Source: Rickettsia typhi | Lineage (GTDB): Bacteria; Pseudomonadota; Alphaproteobacteria; Rickettsiales; Rickettsiaceae | Direction of reading: 5' to 3' | Assembly (NCBI GenBank): GCA_945878545.1 | Contig: CAMCTQ010000034.1 | Span: forward strand, 1 to 10,264 | Length of the DNA stretch: 10,264 bases | Part shown: one piece after another, positions 1-7,222 of the stretch | Layout: each line of letters starts with the position of its first letter | Position numbering within the stretch: the stretch's first letter is position 1 | The notes under the pieces: generated by a model | Database searches by the model: none | What the model was told of the DNA's origin: nothing | What the model saw: only the letters and a program-made list of their open reading frames with translations | Position numbers and translations under genes: made by a program

Positions 1-2228
1 GATTCCAACTTCGATTGTAATCCAGCTTTTGCACTACTTAACTCCGATACACTGTCTTGCGCTAAGACCAACTCCGAACTCTTATCCTGAACCACCTTCT
101 GCAACGCTTCTATCGCCCTATCAGATGCTTCCTTCGCAACTACCACCGCCTCCGCAGCTTCCAGCTTCGCTTGCGCTAATTCCTTCTCAAGATCTGCGAT
201 CCTTTGATCAGGCTTCGAAGCCGAAAGTTCTAGCGCACCCTTTTCTGCCCTTAATTGTTCTACCTCAAGTTTTAATTTTTCAACCTCCATTTGAGCAAAT
301 TCCTCTGCTAAGGAAACTCCAGATGTAGGAAGAACCATGTCTTCTTTTTCTTGTAACTGATCTTTTAACGATCTAATTTCACCGCGAAACAATTCCCTTT
401 CTTTGTCCATCGCCTCAATTTCAGCTCTTTCCGCTCTTCGCAACCGCTCGTTTTCAACCTGTAAACCAGTAAGTTCTTGTTGAAATTCTTTTCGCAACAA
501 CTGCTCTTGCTCCCTCAACTCTCTCCGATGAGCCACAGTATCTCTTAACTTAACAGCACGGGGATCTTTTGATGGAAAATAAAATCTTTCCTCTACTTCC
601 TGTTCTCTGGATTTTACAACTTTAGATTTTTTGCTCGCCTCTAACTTATTAAACTCTTCTTCTAACGCAGATATTTGTAGTGATGTAGAATCACGCTCCC
701 TTTCTAACCTATCAACAAGTCCTCGTTGATCTCGGATCGTTTTATCTAGAGAAGATATTTCATGAGCGAATGTTTCTACTTGATCTCTGCCATCAACATC
801 TACAGAACTTATCTCTTCTGCTAATGCCAGTTTTTTTCTAGCATTACTATCCCTAATTCTTTGTTTTTCCTGCTCTAATTCCTCAACCAATTCTGGTGGT
901 AATTCAACTTTTCCAGCTTTTTTTATCTTAGCTAGCTCTTTCTCTAAATCATCTACTTTCCAACTTAAATCATGTAATTCAGCATCTTTTTTTCTAAGTG
1001 ATAATTTTTCACTTTTTACGAATCCATCCAAAGTACTTTCATAACTATAGTCTTTTGCTGATAATTGCTGCTCAGAGGCCATGTGAAAAATGACCTCATC
1101 ATCAGGCGCACCTTTTTGACTTAAATATTGATACCCAGGATGAGCTTTTATAGCAACTGTTAGTTGATCTACCTCCTTCTCCTTCTCAAATGTATTGTTT
1201 ACATCATTATCTGAAATTAGCCTTGCAACCCTAGCTTGATCACCTTGCTCTACCTGAGACTTTAACTCGTCTAATTCTCCTTGAAAACTTTGCTGTGCCT
1301 CTCGAACTCCTTCTAACAATTCTTCCATTGATGGGTCCTCGGACACATCTTCATCGTCTCTGATAGTTTTAACGAATTCTAATTGTTCCAGCGTTTTCCT
1401 GCCTTCTGCAATTGCGCTTTGATTTGATCTAATAGAAGTAATTAATTCTTGATCTCTCTCTCCTGCATCGTGTCTCTCATCTAATTTTTCTTGCACATTT
1501 TCAAGTTCTTTAAGAAATTCATTCGTTTTAGATATTCTTTCATTTAACTCGTCTTCATCGATATCTTCGTTAATGATAAGAGCATGCAACTCTTCCTGTT
1601 GCTTTTCAGGATATTTAAGAAATTTATCAAACGGTTTTTTTTTATTTCTAATTTCTTGAGCTTGTTCCAAAATTGCTAGCTCTTGTCTAGCTTTCCCCAA
1701 TTTCACCAGCGGTTGGTCCATGTCTACTAGTGCTTGAATATTTTTACTTTGCAGCTCATGCTCCGCCTGCTTAGCTTGAAGCTGTTCTCTTTGAACACTC
1801 AATTCCTCTGTTTTTTCTCTTACAACTGATTCTAACGCTTGGCTGTGGATTTCTTGTTCTACTCTTTCCAAACCTATAATACCTGATCTTCTAACATCAG
1901 ATTGTTCTTGAAGTAATGCATTTACTCGTTCTTGCGTTGAATTTTCTAACTGCTCTTTCTCAGCCAACTTAGCTGTCTTTTGCTTTTCAAGACTTGCAAG
2001 ACTTTTAACTTGTTTCTCTAAAGCTCCATCCTGCTCCACAAGCAACTTAGTAGCTGCTCCTAATTCTTCAACAACATCTCCAGATCTTGCTCCTCTCTCT
2101 GCTTCCCTCTTCGCCACTTCCTTTTCCCTTAGAATCTCCAATCTTTCTCTTTCCTGCTGGAGTATTCTTTGATCATTTTCTAACCTTTCAAGACGAAGCT
2201 CTACTGCTGTTAATTGCTTTTTTGCCAT
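1..2228 (-). CDS. Giant coiled-coil protein, C-terminus beyond window (partial)
   Basis: Translating the minus strand from the ATG at 2228 gives 742 codons with no stop up to the left edge, so the gene is real but incomplete. The start is supported by AGGA at 2237-2240, 8 nt upstream. The protein begins MAKKQLTAVELRLERLEND and is dominated by Glu, Gln, Lys, Arg, Leu and Ala in heptad-like spacing, as expected of a long coiled coil. The rod is broken by short Pro/Gly/aromatic segments: about residues 363-383 (HPGYQYLSQKGAPDD onward), 443-445 (LPP), 549-557 (FYFPSKDPR) and 632-637 (VLPTSG). There is no signal peptide or membrane helix in the visible part, so it is probably cytosolic or secreted by a leaderless route such as type IV secretion. 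I recognise no family. SMC-like resemblance would come from composition alone, because there is no Walker A near the N-terminus. A structural filament protein or a host-directed effector are both possible. The function is unknown. Confidence 0.85.
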   Translation of the reverse strand, partial: MAKKQLTAVELRLERLENDQRILQQERERLEILREKEVAKREAERGARSGDVVEELGAATKLLVEQDGALEKQVKSLASLEKQKTAKLAEKEQLENSTQERVNALLQEQSDVRRSGIIGLERVEQEIHSQALESVVREKTEELSVQREQLQAKQAEHELQSKNIQALVDMDQPLVKLGKARQELAILEQAQEIRNKKKPFDKFLKYPEKQQEELHALIINEDIDEDELNERISKTNEFLKELENVQEKLDERHDAGERDQELITSIRSNQSAIAEGRKTLEQLEFVKTIRDDEDVSEDPSMEELLEGVREAQQSFQGELDELKSQVEQGDQARVARLISDNDVNNTFEKEKEVDQLTVAIKAHPGYQYLSQKGAPDDEVIFHMASEQQLSAKDYSYESTLDGFVKSEKLSLRKKDAELHDLSWKVDDLEKELAKIKKAGKVELPPELVEELEQEKQRIRDSNARKKLALAEEISSVDVDGRDQVETFAHEISSLDKTIRDQRGLVDRLERERDSTSLQISALEEEFNKLEASKKSKVVKSREQEVEERFYFPSKDPRAVKLRDTVAHRRELREQEQLLRKEFQQELTGLQVENERLRRAERAEIEAMDKERELFRGEIRSLKDQLQEKEDMVLPTSGVSLAEEFAQMEVEKLKLEVEQLRAEKGALELSASKPDQRIADLEKELAQAKLEAAEAVVVAKEASDRAIEALQKVVQDKSSELVLAQDSVSELSSAKAGLQSKLE

Positions 2229-2240
2229 TAAAATAATCCT

Positions 2241-2266
2241 AATAATCTTAATATATTAAGATTATT
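2241..2266. repeat. Perfect 26-bp palindrome upstream of the coiled-coil gene
   Basis: Each 13-nt arm reads AATAATCTTAATA, followed directly by its exact reverse complement with no spacer (centre between 2253 and 2254). It lies 12-38 nt upstream of the ATG at 2228 and overlaps the inferred -10 box. This is the position expected of an operator for a dimeric repressor. The palindrome is seen directly; the operator role is inferred. It has no G+C-rich stem and no following T-run, so it is not a classical terminator. Confidence 0.8.
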
Positions 2267-2292
2267 TTAAATGACATTTTTTTGACCTGCAA
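2264..2292 (-). promoter_or_regulatory. Candidate promoter of the coiled-coil gene
   Basis: On the minus strand, TTGCAG (2292-2287) and TAAAAT (2269-2264) are separated by exactly 17 nt. The -10 matches the consensus at 5 of 6 positions, the -35 at only 3 of 6. Transcription would start near 2257, inside the palindrome, giving a leader of about 30 nt. AT-rich DNA yields many chance matches, so this is tentative. Confidence 0.35.
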
Positions 2293-2501
2293 TTAATAAT
2301 TGAAAATTAACTGATTTAAGTGGTGAATAGAGGATTTTAGGGTGCTTATTATTCTAGAGGTTGAATTTCTAGAACATATAACTCTAATTCTGAGAATCTC
2401 TCTATAAATGAATAACATTATTGTTTATTTCTCGTATGTATAAAACTCTCCATGTCAACAAAACGATGATGTTCTTTTAAATAATTAAAACTACTATGAA
2501 A

Positions 2502-3197
2502 TTACTTCCTATCAACCCACCTGACCCAAGCTTGCCAGTCTCTAAAACCTAGATCCTTCTCAAAACTAAGTAGATCATGGTTAGTTTGCTCACAAATTTT
2601 CTTTTCTGGAATTAATAATTTTGCTCCGGATGATAAAGCTGCTATTTGAGTTTTGCACGCAAGTTCAAGATGATAGCAATAAAACATAGCTTCATGTATA
2701 GTTTTTCCACAAGCAACCATTCCGTGATGCCGAAGAAACATAACTTTTTTATCGGCCAAATCACGAACTAGATCCATTCCATGAGAGTCATTATCTAAAG
2801 CAAGAGAATTATAATCATGATAATTAACATGACCATAAAAATGTAGCGCCCATTGGCTTAGTGGCATTAGACCATCATCCATGCAAGATACTGCTACAGA
2901 TGCAACTGTATGCAGGTGAAATATGGCTTCAAGATCTGGTCTTGATTTATAAATACTTCCATGAATAACATAACCAGTTTTATTATATTGGAACTCTTCA
3001 CCTTCAAGAACATCCCCTTCAAAACTAACTTTTAACAAATTATCTTCTGTAACTTCTTCAAACCTAAGACCAAAAGGATTGATATAGTAATACTGGGCAC
3101 CTTCTGGGCGTGCTGAGAGATGAGTATAAGTATGATCGGCCATACCTAATTTTGCCAAAATTTGATATGCATAGCTTAAGTTTTTTTTAATTGACAT
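2502..3197 (-). CDS. Class II aldolase/adducin-family protein
   Basis: This 231-residue protein spans a complete class II aldolase/adducin domain. Zn-binding histidines are visible: the HLH pair at about residues 94 and 96 (IFHLHTVAS) and the HHG motif at about 157-158 ([13 protein letters not shown]). The segment [17 protein letters not shown] before the HLH pair is typical of the family. Compared from memory with L-fuculose-1-phosphate aldolase, the catalytic Glu position (Glu73) is Gly75 here, so canonical aldol cleavage is doubtful. This is common in the adducin-like branch usually annotated only by family name. The substrate is unknown and the location cytosolic. The start could be the ATG at 3197 or the GTG just before it at 3200; neither has a clear Shine-Dalgarno sequence. 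The gene begins about 23 nt after the comM stop on the same strand, so the two are probably co-transcribed, with this gene relying on read-through. No obvious terminator follows; only an A/T-only hairpin at 2475-2490 is seen. Confidence 0.9.
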   Translation of the reverse strand: MSIKKNLSYAYQILAKLGMADHTYTHLSARPEGAQYYYINPFGLRFEEVTEDNLLKVSFEGDVLEGEEFQYNKTGYVIHGSIYKSRPDLEAIFHLHTVASVAVSCMDDGLMPLSQWALHFYGHVNYHDYNSLALDNDSHGMDLVRDLADKKVMFLRHHGMVACGKTIHEAMFYCYHLELACKTQIAALSSGAKLLIPEKKICEQTNHDLLSFEKDLGFRDWQAWVRWVDRK

Positions 3198-3220
3198 CAC
3201 AATAATTAATTCAATATAAA

Positions 3221-4753
3221 TTAGGCCGTTTTAGAACTGAGAAAACTCAGCTTTCTGTAATTAATGCTTTCAGCAACATGAATTTTCTTTACATGAGCCG
3301 AGCCTGCTAAATCAGCAATAGTTCTTGCAACCCTTAAAACCCTGTTGTAGCTTCTCATAGAAAACTTAAACTTTTGCGCTGCTTCATTTAACATATCACG
3401 ACCTTCGTCAACAGGCACGGCATACTCGGTAAGCAACTGACCGTCTAGATTATTATTAACCATAATACCGTAACCTTCATAGCGTTTTTCTTGAATCTCT
3501 CTTGCGGCAAATACCCGTGCTGCAACAATTTTTGAACTTTCTGCTTCACTTGAAGAAGCAAAATCAAAATCATAAAATTCTTCTGCTCCGACTTCAACAT
3601 GTAAATCAAATCGGTCGATTATCGGTCCAGAAATTTTACTTTGGTAGCTACTTGCGCAAGATGGTGCCCTATTACACTCCTTACTTGCATCCCCTAAATA
3701 ACCACATTTACACGGATTCATGGCCGCAATTAACTGAAAATTTGCTGGATACTTTACTTGTATTCCCGATCTTGAAACTAAAATCTCTCGAGTTTCAATT
3801 GGCTGTCTTAGGGCTTCTATGACTCCTGTTGGAAATTCTGGTAATTCATCTAAAAATAACACTCCATTATGAGCAAGTGATATTTCCCCGGGTTTCACCC
3901 TCCTCCCTACTCCTCCCCCTACCATAGCTGGTGTTGAACAACTATGATGAGGGGACCTAAATGGTCGTTCATCAGTCAGGCACCCTTGGTTTATATTGCC
4001 AGCAATACTTGCGATCATACTAATTTCTAGAATCTCAGTGGGAGTAAGTTTTGGTAAAATACCTGGCAACCTTGAGGCAAGCATAGATTTTCCAGTACCA
4101 GGAGGGCCATACATTAACATATTATGCCCACCAGCCGCAGCAATCTCGAGAGCTCTTTTTGCAAGTTTTTGGCCTTTGATGTCTCGTAAATCTGGATAAT
4201 TAGTTGAGCTAGAACTAACCAGCGCCTCTGGGGCAGCTATAACTTGTGATCCGCTAAAATGATTAATCAAACTAAGCAAATTATCTGCTGCAATTATCTT
4301 CTCATTACCTGACCAGGCAGCTTCAGATCCATTATATTTTGAACAGATGATTCCTTTGTCTCGACTACTTGCTCCAATAGCGGCTGGCAAAGCTCCATTT
4401 ACTGGTAAAATTGAGCCATCTAGAGACAATTCACCAAAAACTAAATAATCCATAATATCTTCTCTCGGAAGTACATTCATTGCAGATAATATTGCTGAAG
4501 CAATTGCTAAGTCAAAATGACTACCCTCTTTTATAAGATCTGCTGGAGCTAAATTAACAATGATTCTTTTTGCTGGAAGAGAAAGACCGATAGATGATAG
4601 AGCAGCCCTAACCCTTTCCTTTGACTCAGCAATGGTTTTATCAGCCAATCCAACAATAATAAAATTTGGCACCCCTGGAGTTATTTGCACCTGAACGTCA
4701 ACATCTATTATGTCTACACCACTAAAGGTAAGGCTGCAAATTTTGGTAATCAT
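3221..4753 (-). CDS. comM: ComM/YifB-type Mg-chelatase-like AAA+ ATPase
   Basis: ComM is a hexameric helicase-like AAA+ protein that promotes branch migration when DNA taken up by natural transformation is recombined. From the ATG at 4753 the product has 510 residues, the usual family length. An N-terminal Lon-protease-like (ChlI) domain spans about residues 1-170 ([20 protein letters not shown], then [10 protein letters not shown]). The AAA+ module follows: Walker A GPPGTGKS at 216-223, Walker B VLFLDEL at 298-304 and sensor-type AAMNPC at 343-348. Cysteines at 348, 350, 360 and 366 form the family's probable zinc-binding insert. The C-terminal Mg_chelatase_C helical domain includes [20 protein letters not shown] at 465-484. 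The frame stays open to an ATG at 4858, but that 35-residue extension (MCLTLYSSFHNL...) has no counterpart in the family and would start upstream of the likely promoter. I therefore prefer 4753, despite a poor Shine-Dalgarno. The gene is intact with all key motifs. Confidence 0.95.
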   Translation of the reverse strand: MITKICSLTFSGVDIIDVDVQVQITPGVPNFIIVGLADKTIAESKERVRAALSSIGLSLPAKRIIVNLAPADLIKEGSHFDLAIASAILSAMNVLPREDIMDYLVFGELSLDGSILPVNGALPAAIGASSRDKGIICSKYNGSEAAWSGNEKIIAADNLLSLINHFSGSQVIAAPEALVSSSSTNYPDLRDIKGQKLAKRALEIAAAGGHNMLMYGPPGTGKSMLASRLPGILPKLTPTEILEISMIASIAGNINQGCLTDERPFRSPHHSCSTPAMVGGGVGRRVKPGEISLAHNGVLFLDELPEFPTGVIEALRQPIETREILVSRSGIQVKYPANFQLIAAMNPCKCGYLGDASKECNRAPSCASSYQSKISGPIIDRFDLHVEVGAEEFYDFDFASSSEAESSKIVAARVFAAREIQEKRYEGYGIMVNNNLDGQLLTEYAVPVDEGRDMLNEAAQKFKFSMRSYNRVLRVARTIADLAGSAHVKKIHVAESINYRKLSFLSSKTA

Positions 4754-4825
4754 AGAAATAATTTTAATAAAAACCCAGGGTTGTATATCTTTTGTCGCGC
4801 ATTGTAGTAACACATGTGTACGTAA

Positions 4826-4852
4826 ATTATGGAAACTAGAGTACAAAGTCAA
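4826..4852 (-). promoter_or_regulatory. Candidate comM promoter
   Basis: On the minus strand, TTGACT (4852-4847) is followed after 15 nt by CATAAT (4831-4826). The -35 matches at 5 of 6 positions and the -10 at 5 of 6, but the spacing is short (16-17 nt if the -10 is shifted). Initiation near 4819 would give a leader of about 65 nt before the ATG at 4753. It would also exclude the longer 4858 reading. The 10-bp palindrome ACACATGTGT (4810-4819) falls at the predicted start point. Confidence 0.35.
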
Positions 4853-4938
4853 GCACAACTTACTATAAAAACTTAATTTGTCGAGTGCATAAAAAGTATT
4901 TTTTACATAGCAAAATATTTTTACAATAAATTTATTTA

Positions 4939-4951
4939 CTACTGACAGTAG
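4939..4951. promoter_or_regulatory. Operator-like inverted repeat CTACTG-A-CAGTAG
   Basis: Two perfect 6-nt arms flank a single central A. The site lies about 140 bp upstream of the encapsulin start and about 90 bp upstream of the comM -35, so a dimeric regulator bound here could affect either gene. The repeat is visible in the sequence; its function is inference. Confidence 0.35.
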
Positions 4952-5092
4952 ATTTGTTCAGTTGTTAGGTGTTGTAAAAAACACAACCTTATAATATTAA
5001 TTGCAGTAAGAATTTTTATTATTTTCTTACTACGAGCATAATTAATTTAGTTATTTTATTATAGTTAAGGTTTTAATTGAAGATTAGAAAAA

Positions 5093-6328
5093 GTGACAGA
5101 GAAGTCTATAAATCATAATTTATTAAGAATTCCTTCTTTCTCTCGTGGATGGCTAATAGAGTTTTTGCCTTGGGAAAAAGTTTTAACAGACTATTATAAA
5201 ATTGCTCAAATAAAATTAATAACTAACAAAATATCAGAAAAATTGAGTACTTCTCCGAATGTTAATATGTTTGAGGCCAGTGACTCCTATTTTCTTTCAG
5301 ATGTATTAAAACACGTACCTTTATTTAAAGATTTATCAGACGAAATAATAAAAAAACTTTTAGCAGGAATTTACTATAAAGAGGTTAATGCTGGGGATAT
5401 TATAGTTAAACAAAATGATCCAGCTAAAACATTTTATATTATTAATAATGGTTGTTTTGATGTAATCATTAAAGATGTTGATGGCAAAGATTTACTTGTA
5501 AGATCATTAACAGGAGGAGATTATTTTGGTGAAATAGCTCTTTTGTATGATGTGCCAAGGCAAGCTACCATTATAGCTACCACTTCTGGAGGGTTAATGG
5601 TTTTAAACAAAGAAACTTTTGAAAAAGTAATAGAAAACTCAGGAATTGCAGAAGATTTAATAGAAATACTAAATAAAAGAAAAAAAGAGCTTAATGAAAT
5701 CTACAACGATGATTTAATATACTATAAAAAAAGTTTATATGTAGACAACCAAATAGAAATACCTTTAGTTGTAATTGAAGATGTTTTTATAGCCCATGAT
5801 GACAAACACTTAAATCAACAATTATTAGAAATAAAAATTGAAAGCCTTAAACAAGAAGCAGAATGGGCGCTTATTAATAACAAAGAATTCGGCTTATTAA
5901 ACAATATTGCTGAGAATATGATATTAGCAGATAACAAAAAGTCACAACTCATCGATAGACTAGATGAACTAATTTCTTTGGTATATAAACCGTCATTTTT
6001 TTTGGCTAATCCCAAAGACATTATCAAAATTGAACATGAATGTAATACCCATAATATCTCCATGCAGACAATAGCTTTACATGGTGCAAAGTTTATATCT
6101 TGGCGTGGTATTCCAATAGTTCCTTCAAAAGGGTTGCAAAATAATATTGTCATAATACGTGCTAGTATGCATGATTATGGCGTAGTAGGAATCTGTAAGG
6201 ATACTAGTAACGATTATAACGTCCCGGGTTTGTTAGTAGAACATATCGAAAATAATAAATATAATATAAAATTGCATTTATCTGTTTCTGTTTTATCTAA
6301 TGATTCTATAGCTATGCTGAATTTATAA
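5093..6328 (+). CDS. Family 2B encapsulin shell protein with inserted cNMP-binding domain
   Basis: Encapsulins are HK97-fold proteins that assemble into closed protein nanocompartments in the cytosol. Outer parts of this 411-residue protein match family 2 (SrpI-type) shells, as I recall them. The N-terminal arm at about 13-36 (SRGWLIEFLPWEKV) resembles the conserved PRWLLxLLPW arm. Residues 260-270 (LINNKEFGLLN) match the spine-helix signature (N-REYGLL). LDELISLVYKPSFFLANP at 290-307, FISWRGIPIVPS at 334-345 and the C-terminal SVSVLSNDSIAMLN match the rest of the shell domain. Between arm and shell core lies a cyclic-nucleotide-binding domain (about 68-190) with an intact phosphate-binding cassette, FGEIALLYDVPRQAT at 145-159; Glu147 and Arg156 are the usual ligand contacts. 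This insertion defines family 2B. The GTG at 5093 is the only sensible start: an in-frame TGA lies 12 nt upstream of it, and the next Met, residue 59, would remove the arm. The gene stands alone on the plus strand. A CRP/FNR regulator is excluded because there is no HTH. Confidence 0.85.
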   Translation: MTEKSINHNLLRIPSFSRGWLIEFLPWEKVLTDYYKIAQIKLITNKISEKLSTSPNVNMFEASDSYFLSDVLKHVPLFKDLSDEIIKKLLAGIYYKEVNAGDIIVKQNDPAKTFYIINNGCFDVIIKDVDGKDLLVRSLTGGDYFGEIALLYDVPRQATIIATTSGGLMVLNKETFEKVIENSGIAEDLIEILNKRKKELNEIYNDDLIYYKKSLYVDNQIEIPLVVIEDVFIAHDDKHLNQQLLEIKIESLKQEAEWALINNKEFGLLNNIAENMILADNKKSQLIDRLDELISLVYKPSFFLANPKDIIKIEHECNTHNISMQTIALHGAKFISWRGIPIVPSKGLQNNIVIIRASMHDYGVVGICKDTSNDYNVPGLLVEHIENNKYNIKLHLSVSVLSNDSIAMLNL

Positions 6329-7222
6329 TTACTTTGATTCAATGATCTTTGCAGCCCTAGTTGCTATCCGCTTACCGTCGGTCTTAGGACCAGTTTCTGT
6401 ACAAAATTTTAGAGAACTACCTTCAAAATCACCATACATATATCTTGCCCTGATGGTTACCGTATCGATATAGTCAGCATAAGCAGAAATTGGCGTTCTA
6501 CAACTTGCATCAAAATACGCCAGAAACTCCCTTTCTGCTTGACTTAAGTACCAGGTAGATATGTGATTAATTTTATTACAAATTTCAGACATTTTTTGGT
6601 CAGAAACTCTTTTTTGAATAGCAATTGTTCCTTGGCCAGCAGGTGGAATCATTTCATTAATAGTTAAAGGAAAACAAGTTTCTTCATTGAATAAACCTAA
6701 TCTTTTAAGACCTGCACAAGCAAGAATTATAGCATCAGGGGCAGTTGTATCAGATAATTTATCAATCCTTGTTGGAACATTCCCCCTGAGTGGAACAATT
6801 TTTAAATCAGGTCGTGTTTTTTGTAAAATCACCTTTCTTCTAACAGAAGATGAGCCAATTACAGCTCCTTTTGGTAATTCCTGTAATGATTTATATTTAT
6901 ATGAAACCAAACAATCTCTTGGGTCTTCTCTTTCTAAAACTGCGGCAATTTCAAGTTCTTCTGGCAATATACCTGGAACGTCCTTAAGCGAATGAACAGC
7001 TAGGTCTGCTTCACCTGAAAGTAATTTTTCTTCTAATTCCTTTAAAAACAAGGCCTTACCACCAATATCGTATAAATTCTTATCAGTAATTTTATCACCT
7101 GTTGTAATTATTGGAATTATCTCGCAAATGATATTAGGAAAATGTTCTTTTAATTTATTAACAACCAAATCTGTTTGAATTAGGGCCAATCTACTCTTTC
7201 TGGTAACAATTTTTATTAGCAT
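6329..7222 (-). CDS. hemC: Porphobilinogen deaminase (hydroxymethylbilane synthase)
   Basis: HemC polymerises four porphobilinogen molecules into hydroxymethylbilane, the linear precursor of uroporphyrinogen III, in heme synthesis in the cytosol. The 297-residue product is a normal length for the family. Visible motifs include [11 protein letters not shown] (8-18), AVHSLKDVP with Lys80-Asp81 (75-83), SSSVRRK (124-130), LRGNVPTR (145-152) and the dipyrromethane-cofactor attachment Cys241 in DASCRTPIS. The acidic and arginine residues that hold cofactor and substrate are present, so the enzyme should be active. The ATG at 7222 directly follows the stop of the LD-carboxypeptidase gene (TAG then ATG, no gap), which points to translational coupling. 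It is the last gene of the hpf operon. Its stop codon abuts the encapsulin stop, leaving no space for a terminator. The protein starts straight into the conserved strand, with no N-terminal extension. Confidence 0.97.
   Translation of the reverse strand: MLIKIVTRKSRLALIQTDLVVNKLKEHFPNIICEIIPIITTGDKITDKNLYDIGGKALFLKELEEKLLSGEADLAVHSLKDVPGILPEELEIAAVLEREDPRDCLVSYKYKSLQELPKGAVIGSSSVRRKVILQKTRPDLKIVPLRGNVPTRIDKLSDTTAPDAIILACAGLKRLGLFNEETCFPLTINEMIPPAGQGTIAIQKRVSDQKMSEICNKINHISTWYLSQAEREFLAYFDASCRTPISAYADYIDTVTIRARYMYGDFEGSSLKFCTETGPKTDGKRIATRAAKIIESK

Larger units (their letters stand above)
4754..5092. other. Divergent intergenic region between comM and the encapsulin
   Basis: This stretch of about 340 bp separates two divergently transcribed genes and holds no credible coding frame. 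It contains the comM promoter candidate, the palindrome ACACATGTGT (4810-4819) and the inverted repeat CTACTG-A-CAGTAG (4939-4951). A perfect TATAAT on the plus strand (4990-4995) has no good -35 at normal spacing. A bulged GTTGT/ACAAC hairpin (4971-4987) precedes it. A second weak -10 (TATTAT, 5057-5062) lies closer to the encapsulin start. I cannot choose a plus-strand promoter with confidence. Confidence 0.6.

Noticed and set aside
29..328. A 99-codon plus-strand open frame rich in Pro and Leu
   Set aside because: It lies wholly inside the minus-strand coiled-coil gene. The proline/leucine-rich translation is what antisense of Glu/Gln/Lys-rich codons gives, and there is no ribosome binding site.
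2293..2418. A 41-codon minus-strand open frame in the intergenic gap
   Set aside because: No Shine-Dalgarno, odd composition (Ile/Arg/Ser) and no recognisable motif. It also spans the promoter candidate of the next gene.
2475..2490. TTTTAA/TTAAAA hairpin after the aldolase gene as an intrinsic terminator
   Set aside because: The stem is entirely A/T and is followed by GAAC on the transcribed strand, not a T-tract.
4967..4989. Possible terminator or attenuator hairpin AGGTGTTGT/ACAACCT
   Set aside because: The stem needs a two-base bulge and has no following T-run.
5093..6328. Reading this protein as a CRP/FNR-type transcription regulator or ion-channel fragment
   Set aside because: There is no helix-turn-helix after the cyclic-nucleotide domain and no membrane helix. 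The flanking sequence fits an encapsulin shell instead.
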